Position numbers and translations under genes: made by a program. The notes beneath the pieces are model-generated. The model saw only the letters and a program-made list of their open reading frames with translations, made no database searches and was not told where the DNA came from. DNA of 64,000 nucleotides, taken from positions 389,597 to 453,596 of the forward strand of contig KV425556.1 in NCBI GenBank assembly GCA_001632425.1. Reading direction: 5' to 3'. Of the stretch, positions 22,424 to 34,064 are shown one piece after another (the first letter of the stretch is position 1; each line of letters starts with the position of its first letter). The stretch comes from Neolentinus lepideus HHB14362 ss-1 (Eukaryota > Basidiomycota > Agaricomycetes > Gloeophyllales > Gloeophyllaceae).

Positions 22424-23589
22424 ATGGAACACTGTCCTGTCGAAATGATTTCGTCTATCCTCTCTCTCGCTTGCACGGATGGTGGCGCTACTGGTTGTGC
22501 GCTTGCCCTTGTCTCGAAAGGAATGGCCTACCTGTCCGAGTCATTCAGGTTTCATTCCGTAGCTTTATCGGGAAACTGTCAATTCGAGACATTCCTAGAC
22601 GTCTTCCTGGCCTCCAAACACGAGAATCAGACTATAAAGCACTTGTTTGTGTGTGATCGCATCGCGGAACAGGCGACGGCTCAGTTCGAGTGTCATGATG
22701 CGCCATCACCCACAGCACAACGAAGATTCAATCCAACTGCAACTATACCTCATGGAGGCCTCACGCTTTAACGAATTCGTCGTAATGTTATTGCATACAG
22801 CGGCGCCCATGCTGGAAACGCTAAGCCTCATTATATTCAACCCGGCCTTGTACGGGGTTGTCGGTGATACATTATATCTGTCGAACTTCCCGGCCTTGAC
22901 TGATTTCTCCTTCAAGCTTCCGGTCGGCAGAGGCGGGACTATCATACACTCTGTCCCGTTCAGCTTGTTTCCGGGCACTTCTGTTGATATGCCGCGACTC
23001 CAGCGGTTGCACATCTCGTTCGACAGAAATGATGTATTTGGTGGGGTCTACAGATCCAGCGCAGAGCTGAGCCCTCATTATCCCTTGCTGAGTGTGTTGA
23101 TGTCCCTGGCTTCAGGCCCATCAATAACAAGCATTCGGGTCTCTGACATGGAAAACCTTCTTCGGGATGGATTGGCTCCAAGCCTTGCCTGCTTCCTGGG
23201 ATTCGAACTCGACCGCCTTGTTATTGCGTCTATCAGCATACACTCAGAATTCGCGGCCCCGTTTTCCAATCTCCGTCGTTTGTGTCTCTCAGCCCTCTCG
23301 GACTCGCATCATTATCGAGCCCATGACCCAGGCTGTCGGGTCCGCTCTAACAAATTGTAGCTGGTTCAAGCAATTCCAGGAGGCCACGAAGGAACACTAT
23401 CCCGAGCGAGCCGTTCACCTCCCGGACGTCAATCTCACAAACTTCACGGGTCAAATGACATACGAGGACTGGAAAGTGGAGTGGCTCGAAAGACAAGCGA
23501 TGGATAGTCCTGCATCAAGAGAGCGTCAGCTATTTGAGCTGAGACGAGTGCATCTCGCTCATCGTGCTCCACCTCTGGATGTTCATTGA
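22424..23589 (+). pseudogene. F-box-like domain protein, copy 3, frameshifted
   Basis: Starts with a good ATG ('MEHCPVEMISSILSLACTDG', then 'GATGCALALVSKGMAYLSE') and matches copies 1 and 2. The matching frame then shifts twice. The first shift is between about 22700 and 22750, after 'HLFVCDRIAEQATAQFE' and before 'LMEASRFNEFVVMLLHTAAP'. The second is between about 23225 and 23300, before 'YEDWKVEWLERQAMDS'. The intact copies have no introns there, and I found no GT-AG pair long enough to repair either shift. I therefore call it a pseudogene. A sequencing indel or lineage-specific introns remain possible. Confidence 0.65.
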
Positions 23590-24117
23590 TTTCTCTGGAT
23601 CGCATCTTCCACGTATGCCTTAGACCTCTTGCGTCATGTGTCTTACCCATCCTCGTCCTGTTCTCTGTGTCCCTAGAATGTCGACTGCGAGGATGTGCAT
23701 AGAGCTCGCCACCGCTGTGAAATACGTGTCTCTGTGTATTAGTGAAGTAACTCTGTTGCAGACAAGAATACTCTCCGTCCCCTGTAAATCTCGTTGCTCG
23801 GACTCGCTTGTGGGTCTACTGTCCAGTCTGCGTGGCTTGTCGATCTAGCCACTATCTCAATGCTTACTTGATGTTGATATCACCTGGTGCCTTTACGTCG
23901 CGAACGTCCGTTTATTGATACAATTACCATACAGGAAATTGAATAGACTAGACTAGGCTAGACTAGCTAGGACCGATATCATCTCATGCATCAGAATCGT
24001 GGAGAAGGATTGCTACATTTATGAAAACCAGGCTATGTGAACGACAAGCGAAAGCGAAAGGCGAATCGACAAAGTAGGGCATGCAGCTAGTATTGACATG
24101 TGATATTGAGTATGCAA
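23590..24117. other. Convergent spacer
   Basis: Spacer between F-box-like copy 3 and the RING gene. It contains a short run of 'ctagactag' units near 23945-23972. No gene seen. Confidence 0.35.
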
Positions 24118-27100
24118 TCAGATTACGCGAGGGGCAGGACTGATGGGGGTGGTAGGATTACTAGGAGAATCACTCGACGTTGAAACACCCTGACGGCCGA
24201 TGCATATCATTATGTTATACCAAATAATATATACATTTTTAACTCACCTTAGATCTGCAAGCAGGGCAGTTGTTGCGACCCGTCTCGAGCCACTTGTCTA
24301 CACAGTTTTTGTGGAAGGTGTGCTTGCACGACATTACCCGTAGATCATCTTCAGGGAAATAATCATCTAAGCAGATCAAGCACTGCATGGCAGAGGTCAA
24401 ACTCTTGGACGATCACAGATACCTGAATGACCTACTCTGTCAACGCAATTAGATGCAACCTTCCCCTCTTTCTCCCAACGTTCTAGGTCACTCGGCTTGA
24501 TGACCTCAAGACCGGACTTCTCAATCTCCTCCCGTGTCACCGTAGGAGGCTTCACTTGACCGAGAAGCTCAGCAAGTTCACTAGACAAAGCAACAAGTCA
24601 GTTGTGGCAAGTAGTGACGCCGAAACAAACTAACAGCAAGGCCTCAAACGAGTCCAGATTGTCTGAACCAGTAACCATATGATGGTTGGGCGGATAGTAT
24701 CCTGAAGCATACACAGTATGATCAGTAGAAAGTATTGGAAATTTTTCAACTACGAACCTCCGATAACATAGATGAGGAACGTCCTTGAGCCGGTGTTCTG
24801 ACTAGGTCTCGTAGCATTAGAGCCAGTACTGTGTCGATGTGGTCGGAGCCGACTCAGGGCATTGCGCCAGCTCTGCCGTCTGGGGTTGACGGCATCACCA
24901 TATTGTGCGTTGTCATCCAGACCTTCTGCAATGGGAGTATCAGGTCTCGAAGGAGTTGCGTCAAGGCTGGGCTGTTGATTCTGCTGCCCGCCGTCAGCAT
25001 TGACCGACTGCAATCCCACGACGATAACCGGCACTATCATATTAGCACCGATCGGTTGAGGAAGGGTAGTGCGTGGGGCCTCCGCATTGGCACCGGACAC
25101 ACCACGTCCCCCTGTCAATACTTCTGGAGCAGCGGCAGATTGGGAGCGAGGGTTGGCGTTAGCATTCGGAGATGCAGCGACGCCCTGCGACTGTGAAGAT
25201 GGGCTGGCCATGGGCGGGAAGCGATATAGCCTCCACCAATTGATACCTCCACCCGGACGGCGCGTTGTATTCCCTTCAATACGACGATGCGTGGTCCCTG
25301 GTACCGTCGCGGATGTCGAAGGTTCTGAAGCTCTATTAGGCCGCGTAGAGAAATCCTCGAACTCCATACCCCTAGACTCATCCGTCCCTGCCTCGTCTTC
25401 GATTTCTTCCTCAGACTCGGAATCAGACACCGAGTTCAACGACGGCATGGAATCACTGTCGCCGTCAGTAGGCCTTCGAGCAGACTCAGGCAAGATATCT
25501 TCAAGCGAATCAACCGAGGTCCTAGGCCGTTCACCATTCTCCCTAGGCGTCTCTCCTGAGGTAGCAACAGGAGTCCGGGCTTCGTCGCCGTCGCGATCTT
25601 CGCTCAATGCAGTCCTCAAATCGGCCTGCAAGTCAACCAAGAAACGCTCAAAACTGCCTTCAGGAGGAGGAGGCGCCGGCGGGCCATTCTGCTCCGTCGG
25701 TGAGCTTGTAGATGGGGGCCATTGGATGTTGGCAACGCCCATAGAATTGCCAGTACCTGCGTTCGCGCCGCCATTGCGATCAGGGATTCCAAGCCCTTGG
25801 CTCAAAGCCCGGGCCATGTCCCGCAACATCCTTTCTCGGGGATCGAGTGAAGGACTCTGAGTCGTACTGCTGGTGCCTTGTGTCCCCGCAGCCTCGGTGA
25901 AGCTTCCTAGTCCTGTGTCGACTGCGCCGCTGGTTGGTGTCCGCGGTGCCACGGGAGGACCACTTATACTGTGGCGAGGACTTGATGGAGTCGAGTCACT
26001 AGTGCCGGCACCTGGGGCACTCAGAGCCTGGGTGAGCCCCAACCGTTCTCTTAGCCCGCCCCAAGAGCTCCGCACCCTCGATCGCCGACCTCTATCACTT
26101 TCAGGCTCTTCAGACCGAGTATTCGGTAAGCTATTGAGGCCGCCTAGGCCAAGTCCACCCAATCCCAAACCTGCAGTAGGTGTCGGCGATAAGGGTCTCT
26201 CGGGAGCACTAGGTGATGACGGCCTGGCAGGTAGTGGAAGAGGACTTGAAGGAGAATTGGGCATGCCAGTTGCGGCAGGGAGAACGCCATTTCCGAAACC
26301 TGTACGGAAGGTAGATAGAGGGTCGGATGAGCCGGTGACTAGCGACGCGGCAGTAGCAGCTGCCGCAACGCTGCAGAGAAGACATTGATGTATTGTCAAT
26401 TCATAACCCTAACAAAACGAACTGAAGAAGCGCACCTCAGCAGGGTACCCAAGACATCAATACTACCTGGAGAAAGAGTTGATCGTCTTGGATTAGGTGA
26501 AACATGGTCGACGGCGGGGGCCGTAGAACGAGGACCCTGACCATCACTCGGAGTAGCAGTAGAGGTCGGTTGTTCTTCCGGATGAGCTCTAGGCTCAGCA
26601 CCAGGGATCGCACTACTCGGAGTTTCTGCGACAGGCGTTGCCTCTTCACTTGCAGAGGAAACCGACCCGCTGCCGATCTCATTTGCAGTATCGACATGAG
26701 GTTGCGTGACACCTGAAACAGTACTATCCGACTCTCTCCTGGGACCTAGAAGACTAGATCGCCTCGAACCCGAGATTAGTGCCGAGAGTCGGTTGCGTCT
26801 GCCGGTCGATTCAGATCGCGGGGCAGGCGTAGGCGTAGACGAACGAGAGATAGACAAAGATCGGCGGCCACTCGGAGGGGGGAGGCTATGAGTCGGGGTG
26901 GAAGGGGTTGGAGGGGCAGAGACGGGGAGTGTGCTAGGGGGCTGCTCCGAGTCGATACTTCGGCGAGGCACGTCCGTCGTGTGGACGACGCCTTGCACTA
27001 CAACTAGCGTACCGGCGGGGGGGAAGTGACGCTGCTCGGCGGGCTGTTGATCGCTGTCACCGGTGTTATCGTGAGGTACATCGGATTCAGGTCCTGAGGA

Positions 27101-27718
27101 AGGTTCAGCGGCAATGGTCGGTGTCTGTTCGTCAATCGGAGGTGGGGAAGGTGTCTCATGTGATGGAGATTCATGCATAGGTGGTTCCTCTACAGCACCT
27201 GACATAGATGATGTCGGTTGCGCGGCAACTGACGCGCCAGTGTCAACATCAGCCACATTAGCCACATTATCCGCGCTTCCATTCGCCTTAATTGCCAAGG
27301 ACGTAGGCGAGTCTGTTGCGCTGCCACTAGCCGTCTGTTCGACGACAGGGGCATCATCTGCGGCAGACTCATTGAGATCACTCACTTCGACAGGCACCCT
27401 CGATGATCTCCGCCACCGCCTCTTCGACACTGACGATGCAGCGCCATGACCTGCACCAGAACTTGGCTTCCGACCAGAACCCAGGCTTAGCCAACTACGG
27501 CGCTTCGAACGCTTAGTTTCCGTGGAAGGGCTGGGTGGTATGACCTCGGGCGTCTGTGGTTCATCCGCACTGCTGTGCTCCTCAGCCACAGCAAGCTGTG
27601 CTTGTTGAGTCGCCTCTGAAGCATGACTGGGCACCGTTGCCTCCGGTAATACAGAGCTGCTGACAAGACTGGAGAGCCTCCTGGTCGAAGATTGTCCTCT
27701 GGATTGGCTCTGACCCAT
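24118..27718 (-). CDS. Large RING-H2 E3 ubiquitin ligase with N-terminal Met-Gly
   Basis: About 1,070 residues. Starts MGQSQSRGQSS, a glycine at position 2 with a serine-rich follow-up, compatible with N-myristoylation and a membrane location (inference). Two very long, Ser/Pro/Thr-rich disordered exons are joined by an intron near 26388-26440, reading through 'DVLGTLL' to 'VAAAATAASLVTGS'. The second ends 'TFLIYVIGG', continuing as 'YYPPNHHMVTG' and 'NLDSFEALL', then 'LGQVKPPTVTREEIEKSGL'. The RING-H2 finger lies at about 24255-24390: CLICLDDYF, 'MSCKHTFHKNCVDKWL', 'NNCPACRSK', with Cys and His ligands in C3H2C3 order. The last exon is 'GVSTSSDSPSNPTTP' with its stop at 24118. The conserved C-terminal third is the part shared across basidiomycetes; the front is fast-evolving. 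E2 partner and substrates are unknown. Confidence 0.85.
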
Positions 27719-28374
27719 GATACCAAGTTAAGATATCCAACCCGGAAGTCGCAAGCGTAAAGGGAGAGTGAAGCAGAAGATTAAAGGATAGTTACGGTGA
27801 TTGTCAAAGATTCAGAAGGTCGGTAGAAACTGGCACAGATAGAACTCGGAAGATAGAAAATGAAGAGAGAATGGGAGAAAACAAGGGCAGTAACTGCAAG
27901 CAGAGTCGTCGTAGAGGGATGAGAACAGCAGTGAATTCGTTACACCGTTACAAGTCGTTACGCCACCGTAGCACGTGGCCCGCCGCCTTGCGCCCGGACA
28001 AAGGTCGTGAATCCACGTCGAAGCGAGCACAGCAGTCTGATCACAGTCCCACTGGACCCGCGTTTGCGCTTGGGATGAGAAGAAGCAGCAACGGCACCAC
28101 GTATCATATTTTTCATAACTTATGTACCCTTCCGTCCGCCGGCATCTCGTACACCGACTTCTATGTTCGTGTGAACCCGAGAGGTCAAGGGACACGAGCC
28201 CGGCGAGCTCGCACATTACAGGAACGCTCTCAAGATCGACCGCTCCGAGATGCTTTCAATCCATCACCATTCTCCGGGCTGACAGTGGACCCAGTAGCCA
28301 CAAATAATAGGTAGAGGGACCGTAGATACTTTCTTGGGTCGGGCTGTCGGCTGTATGAGGCCAATATTATTTAT
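27719..28374. other. Upstream region of the RING gene
   Basis: Contains the RING gene promoter and leader. Open frames on both strands are short and unconvincing. No repeat recognised. Confidence 0.3.
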
Positions 28375-28728
28375 TCACTTCCATATGCTTTTGTTCCATA
28401 TGATACATCCCTGCCAGGCGCTGAAGAAACGCTCAGACATGTCCAAGAAGGAGCTAAGGTCTGGACGATGCCACGTTAGCGTCCGGCAATGGCTCTCGTG
28501 CAGACCAACCCTGAGCGATATGCCAGCCCAGAGTTCTGAGAGTAAGCTGATATCGAGGTGACCTACTGAGTCATCACGTCCTGCCCATGTCTCTGCAATC
28601 GAGTCCACACGAATATCCAGGACCATTTCGGATGAGGCTGTGTAGGACTGGAGTACGCGTCCGACGTGACACAGAGCGCTGATTGTTGATCGTAACCACG
28701 AGCGCCGCGATGATCCAATATTACTCAT
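28375..28728 (-). CDS. Hypothetical protein, 117 residues
   Basis: Uninterrupted frame from a true ATG (MSNIGSSRRSWLRSTIS) to a stop, with a mixed, soluble-protein-like composition and no obvious membrane segment, signal peptide or motif. I do not recognise a family. It may be an independent small gene or the last exon of a gene whose upstream exons I could not join; the frame at 28828-29028 on the same strand is a candidate partner but has no clear splice site. Confidence 0.28.
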   Translation of the reverse strand: MSNIGSSRRSWLRSTISALCHVGRVLQSYTASSEMVLDIRVDSIAETWAGRDDSVGHLDISLLSELWAGISLRVGLHESHCRTLTWHRPDLSSFLDMSERFFSAWQGCIIWNKSIWK

Positions 28729-29202
28729 TTCTTACTAGAATTGCCTGACCCCGCGCTTAGACGCATCCAAATGGGCGCGCTGTCAAGACCAGGGAAGCCG
28801 GGAGCGAAAGAGAAAAAAACTCGCATATTAGGCAGCAAGCAGGGCCAACGCCGGAGAAGATGTCTCTGAGAGCACCACGCGCGTATCGTAGACCCTTTCA
28901 GCAGGAGGCCTGTCTTCTTGGGTATCCGTCACTTGCAGTCGACTTCGCCTTGAACTTTCCAGGATAAAGCTTGCCATCATGGGATGGCGGAGAAGGTGCC
29001 CCAGTCCGATATCAATCGTACCCGACAAATAGACGGTCGGTCAGACCTGCTATGGCGAGTGTAATAGGTCTACAACAGAGAATAGAGAGTATCAAGTACT
29101 GACGACGCTTTTGAGCTGTAGACATCGCTCAGCTCTGATATAGTGGCGAAGAAGATGTCTCCATCATCGCGTCAATGAACGAGCCCGCTCGGCAGGCTGA
29201 AG
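28729..29202. other. Spacer downstream of the FIST gene
   Basis: Holds one short minus-strand frame (28828-29028) without recognisable motifs. Otherwise nothing seen. Confidence 0.3.
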
Positions 29203-30810
29203 TCACACTTTGATACCATAATACAGGGACGCTCCGAACAAACCTACGACGTAGAGGTCAGCACCTACATGTCCCAAAGTCAGAGATACTACCTACGTAT
29301 GTAGCTATTAAACCCATTGAACACTAGCTTTGCCATGGCGAAGTGTACACCTCCAAGCTTCTTCTGGCGAGTTTCCCACAGATCGACTCAGGATCCAGCC
29401 ATTTTCGCTCGCAGCTACGAAGGTATCTTCTCGGACATCCAGCTCGCCATCGTCTCCTGTTTTGGCAGCGGCGTTGTCTTGGGAGTCAGGCTTGCTCAGC
29501 AAGGTGATGGCTCGCGGTGATGGCGACGACAATGCCACTGGATTTTCGTCAGCGCGACTATCTTTCTGCAAGTGATAGAGCTATTGATCATATGGAGTGT
29601 AAGCAGAATTGGGTGAAGACCGATGGAAGACTACCTTTACGGAAGCCCCCACCGGAGGTGCCACGCCGGACTCGAGAGACATTGTCCCGCGAGACGGGTC
29701 GCCGGACATGATCCTATATACCTGCCAGAGCTATTGACCATGACACTTGTGAGCGAATAGAACATCATAGCCAAGATATCGATTTACTCGGTCATTTCTC
29801 AGGACGCCGAGGAAATATTCCTCGTCTTGTGCCAGGCCGTTTCCAGCACCACTCTTGCGTATCGCGTTCAGCAAAAGGCCAGTCGGATTGGAGCCATCGA
29901 GCTCTTGGACTAGATTACCGTCTGATCTAATCGAAGTTTGATAGCTGACAACGACAGGCATGGAAGATCTTTATACCTTGTAATTTGGTGCACATCCGTA
30001 ATTGCGCGTAAGCCGTGGAACTCGACGTTCGAGGCAGTACTGTGTTTTGTGGTTGCTATACCCACTGCACCATCGGAGTGTATTTCCCCGTTGCGGAAAA
30101 GAGTGAAAGGGCGTCCAGTAAGGAAGGGAGTAGACGACGCTATCAGACCGAGCTTGATGACACAAGTTCGCAGACTTAGGTAGCAGTGCATAACAACAAG
30201 TAGGAATATACCTTGTTGGCACTCGGAAAATCATTCAGCGCATTAGATAGGCCCTCAGGAGAGCTATCAGACAGATACGCGACTCCTGTGACGCTCTCGG
30301 GTCTAGTTATTATCATTGAACTGCGATTATAATGAGCATCATGAGGCCAAACCTTAGCTCTTTCAGTGCGTCGGGTAATTCATTGCCACCGACGTCTCTC
30401 TTCCATACATCTTCCCAGTTAATATCTTCATTAAGGCCTACAGAGTACGATCCAGGCGGCGGAGTAGGCTCTCCCTTCTTGCGAAACGCGTGCCAACGGC
30501 CGACTTGCGGTTCCGCACGCCCAGGGATAGTCGACCGAAAGATAGTAGACGTAGATTTGTCAAATACCGCAAAACTACAAGATACTAGAGCCGGTTTTTG
30601 AGATAGAACGCCTGAGAGACATCCGACATTCAACGGTGCGAAGGACGTCAGATCGGCGAGAAGCGCAGAAAGCTCGGACTCCGAAGATGCGTTAGCTGCC
30701 AGTGCGAAGAACAGAATGTTTTCTCGGTAAATTTTTGGCAGACGAGAGAGATACCGCGAGAGATGTTCAGGTCTGGAAAACAGAGCGGTGCTTGCATGGA
30801 TAATGGTCAT
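29203..30810 (-). CDS. FIST-domain protein
   Basis: FIST domains are ligand-binding sensory modules known from bacterial signalling proteins and found in fungal stand-alone proteins; the ligand is thought to be small, such as amino acids. ATG 30810 opens 'MTIIHASTALFSRPEHLSRY'. The FIST N part shows 'SCSFAVFDKSTSTIFRSTIP' and 'GRWHAFRKKGE'. Spliced exons continue with 'VAYLSDSSPEGLSNALNDF' and 'LGLIASSTPFLTGRPFTLF'. The C part shows 'VYRIMSGDPSRGTMSLESG' and 'FVAASENGWILSR'. The end is placed at the stop at 29203, after 'LFGASLYYGIKV', by analogy and splice sites; this last exon is less certain. Function in fungi is essentially unknown. Confidence 0.72.
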
Positions 30811-32626
30811 TTTGGGGCTCGATGAACGACCGTGCTGGCACGGTCAAAGAGATAAGGACAATGGCCAATATCCCCGTACTTGGCCTTGAGATGCTTTCGT
30901 ATATTGTGAATTATTCTGAGATGGAGAGCTTGTGCAGTGATTCAGGCTTGAGTTATACACGACCAACACTGTGCACACCAGGCTGGCCTAAATTAGACCG
31001 TTAATCGATTGTTTTTGTACTTTCGGCCGAGAAGCGGTCGAACAAGGTCGAAACAGGTTTCGGCTGGAAAACCGGTTGAAATTACGATCTGGGCATTTAG
31101 TACGATGAACGGTCGAAATTTGTCTGTTGATACAGCACGGCTATCGTGGGAATGCCAGTATCGGACTTAAGAAATGGACGCGCTTGGACGCACTCTCGTT
31201 CATCTTGCCTCTGCCTACCATCTGTGAGTCTCTATGGTCATCTGATTCTTCTTTGCCACAACTCTCGTAGAGTGTCTAGTATGCAGGTATGTTGTGTTGT
31301 TCGCGATTTATCTCTGCTCATCAGGTTTACAGAGACCAGTCTTCACTGGTGTTGCACTGTACATGACGGTCACGGGTTTATAGGTATGTACTCTAGTCAT
31401 TTCTCTTGAGTTCTCTGATATGATGAGCTTATGCAGCATGCTTATAGATCCAGAGACCCTTTAGCTATGCTGCTACCTCATGATATATTGTGAGTATATA
31501 CAAACATTGTAACCTGTACGTGTTACTGATCCTCAAGCTAATCATAGGATGGCCAGACCCTGCCGCAGCTATGGTCCTCAGGGACTTCGTGAGTGCAATT
31601 TCTACTTCATGCTAGCTAATGACAAACATATAGGGGTACTTTCTGCGGAGGGAGGCTGGGTTGTTTAAGGGCTTGGACTTAAGCTTGAGGTTCAGGCTCT
31701 AGATGAGGCTTGGGATATTGGGATGTATGTATTTATTTGTACATGTACATTATATACCCAATACATGGCTTTTCCTATATAGAAATTGGTTGGAATATCA
31801 GGAAGGAATAGTTGTACATGAACGAATGAAAATAGACCATTAAACGGTTGACTCCAGCCAAATTCCGCCGTTTTCATACCGGTCAAAACTCCTCAATTGC
31901 CGGCCTAATTTGATATGGTAGTTTCATACGGTTAAAGGTCCAGTTTCGGCCAGTTGACGACTGAAATTCATTCGTTTGGCGGTTGGAACTACCGGTCAAA
32001 TTTAGGCCGGTCTCACATACCCAGAGCAAGTAACGCGCGAGTCAGAGTGTAGATGCAAATCTGCACGTGACCGTGTCCGCTTCAAGCAGCGGGCGTAAGT
32101 CACATTCTGTCGAGCTTTTGGAACTTAATTCTAAGGGTACAGGGTAAACCCCTTTATCTAGGTATCTGGATAACGGTAGTAGCTATTAGATGTTACCGTT
32201 GCATTACCCGCAGTATAGGGGGCGAAGACACAGACAGAACACCGGCCCATCGAACATTAGACGACGTGCCACACTGTCACTTGACAATCGATCCAGTGCT
32301 CCATTGCACATTATATTAAACTTGATCAGGATTGAATATTGTGCGCTAAGCCTCGGGAGCAAACCATTCGACAATGCAGAGCTCGTCTCGACGATGAGCG
32401 AACACTTGTCTGTCTGTATATACGTAAATAGCCATCGCATCCAGCTCTAGACACACCATGGCACTGACTTGCGTGACGACTTGAGTACGCAAGAAGGACA
32501 AGTCTTCTGAATATGTATCGATTGCAGCTCTGTGAGCCGCCGAATTAGCACTCCGTTATTCATACACGAATACACCAGAATAGTATATTCATGGCAGAAC
32601 AATCCACGACTCGATGGAGCACTGTA
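30811..32626. other. Gene-poor region between FIST and ETF beta genes
   Basis: 1.8 kb with no supported gene. It is mostly occupied by the inverted-repeat element at 30981-32012. The remainder (32013-32626) shows only short frames. Confidence 0.5.
30981..32012. mobile_element. Putative non-autonomous DNA element with inverted ends, about 1.03 kb
   Basis: The left end reads GGCTGGCCTAAATTAGACCG. The reverse complement of the right end reads GACCGGCCTAAATTTGACCG. These 20-base ends match at 17 positions. Both subterminal zones are crowded with variants of a short motif, CGGTCGAAA or CGGTTGAAA on the left and its complement-like ACCGGTCAAA and ACGGTTAAA on the right. A further internal copy of the end (CCGGCCTAATTTGA, near 31902-31915) lies inside the right arm. 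No transposase is recognisable; internal frames are short. The flanks do not give a clean target-site duplication (GCACACCA left, TCACATAC right). The layout suggests a MITE-like derivative, possibly hAT or KDZ-like, but the superfamily is a guess. Confidence 0.6.
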
Positions 32627-33752
32627 TCATGACTTGACAGCTGTGATTCCGGCCTCCTTCAATTTTGCGACCAGCTCATCTACACTCCCAACCTAGGCAA
32701 GTCACCATTAGTACGGTGAGAGCTCGACAGAAAACATTGTACACTACCTTCTGTCCACCAGTTCGCTTGGGAGGTTCTGTCACCTGGATTGTCTCGAAGA
32801 TTGGAGTCAAGTCGATACCAAGGTCGGACGCTGAGATCTTTTCGATTGGCTTTTTCTTAGCCTTCATGATGTTGGGTAAGGATGCATATCGGGGTTCTGC
32901 GACACGCGCGTGGTTAGCCATGTCATAGTGCAAGCGTCATGCATCGCACCATTCAACCTACGGGGAATGCCTCAGTGTTATGCTCCCATAGTGAAGCAAC
33001 AGAATACATACCGTAAATCCGTCGTAACAACAACAGGAAGCTTACACCGCACCTCCTCCAGACCGCCGTCAATCTCTCTCGTGACACTGGCTTCTTTCTT
33101 TCCCGTGTCCACAACAAGCTTACTCGCAAATGTAGCCTGCGCCCATCCCATAACACCCGCGAGCATCTGACCCGTCTGTCCCGCATCGTCATCAATAGCT
33201 TGTTTTCCCATAATGACGAGGTCCACGCCGCCCTTTTCTTCCTCCCGTTCAATTATGGCCTTGAGGGCCTTTGCGACACCTAAGGGCTCCGGGGCTGGTG
33301 CAGACTCGGGAACTTCAATGTGGATGCCGGAGTCGGCCCCCATTGCAAGGGCTGTCCGGAGCGTGTCGGCCGCCTTCGGTGGACCAATGGTGACAACTTT
33401 GATGGACTTAATTTCGTCCTTTAGCTTCTCTCGCAGCCGAATGGCTTCCTCCACCGCTAGGCTGACCAGTCAGTCCACATCTGGAGTCTTTACATGGCAC
33501 GAACCAATTTCATCGAAGGGGTTCTGTCTCAAGATCAGCGGTATTTTCTTGGTGATAATATTCGAGACACACCATAGAGTGCTTCACATTCGTGTCCACT
33601 CCCGTTTGGTTTGGGTTTACACGGATCTTCACCGCATAGTCAATAGTCCTGCAAATATGTTCGTCAGCCCTTATTTTAAGACAAGTACATAATTTACTGT
33701 ACCGCTTAATAGGGACAAGAATGTTGAGTAACCTGACCGCAGAAGGTCTCAT
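32627..33752 (-). CDS. Electron transfer flavoprotein, beta subunit
   Basis: Mitochondrial matrix flavoprotein subunit that, with ETF-alpha, passes electrons from acyl-CoA and other dehydrogenases to ETF-ubiquinone oxidoreductase. ATG 33752 opens '[17 protein letters not shown]', then a spliced '[18 protein letters not shown]' and 'VKHSMNPFDEIA', then '[19 protein letters not shown]'. The ETF-beta signature region is clear: '[20 protein letters not shown]' followed by '[15 protein letters not shown]'. The AMP-binding and recognition-loop part ends in '[15 protein letters not shown]' and '[12 protein letters not shown]'. Length of about 260 residues matches the family. The neighbour on the same strand is a CoA-transferase, so both may serve organic-acid breakdown, but this is positional inference. 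Confidence 0.93.
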
Positions 33753-34064
33753 TTTAACGAGGAGTTGGTAGTGGACTGACGAGCAGCTGTTTCTCCATGT
33801 CGCGGTCGGCGGTGAATCCGAATCCGGGGTAAGTCGGCTAACGCCGAACTCCTTCTGAAGTACACGTGAAAATCCAAATAGTAACATTATTTTCCTCTCT
33901 AGTCCATGTCTTCGCACGTCTCATTCACATTCTCAGTAAAACATGAAGGAATTTAGTGTTTTAAATGCTGCTTTCTGCAGGCCGAATTCATGATAAGTAA
34001 GGGACGCCACTGCATACAGCTTACAACAAACGGAATACCAACGGAATATAGGGACGACAACGAA
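33753..34064. other. Spacer between CoA-transferase and ETF beta genes
   Basis: 312 bases between two minus-strand genes: ETF beta upstream region and CoA-transferase 3' region. Nothing else seen. Confidence 0.3.

Noticed and set aside
25069..25860. Long plus-strand frame (263 codons) opposite the RING gene
   Set aside because: It mirrors the low-complexity, Ser/Pro-coding minus-strand exon; composition is a reverse-strand shadow and the minus strand has conserved motifs and splice sites.
30973..32020. Target-site duplication for the inverted-repeat element
   Set aside because: The eight bases on each side (GCACACCA and TCACATAC) match at only about half the positions, so no duplication is claimed.
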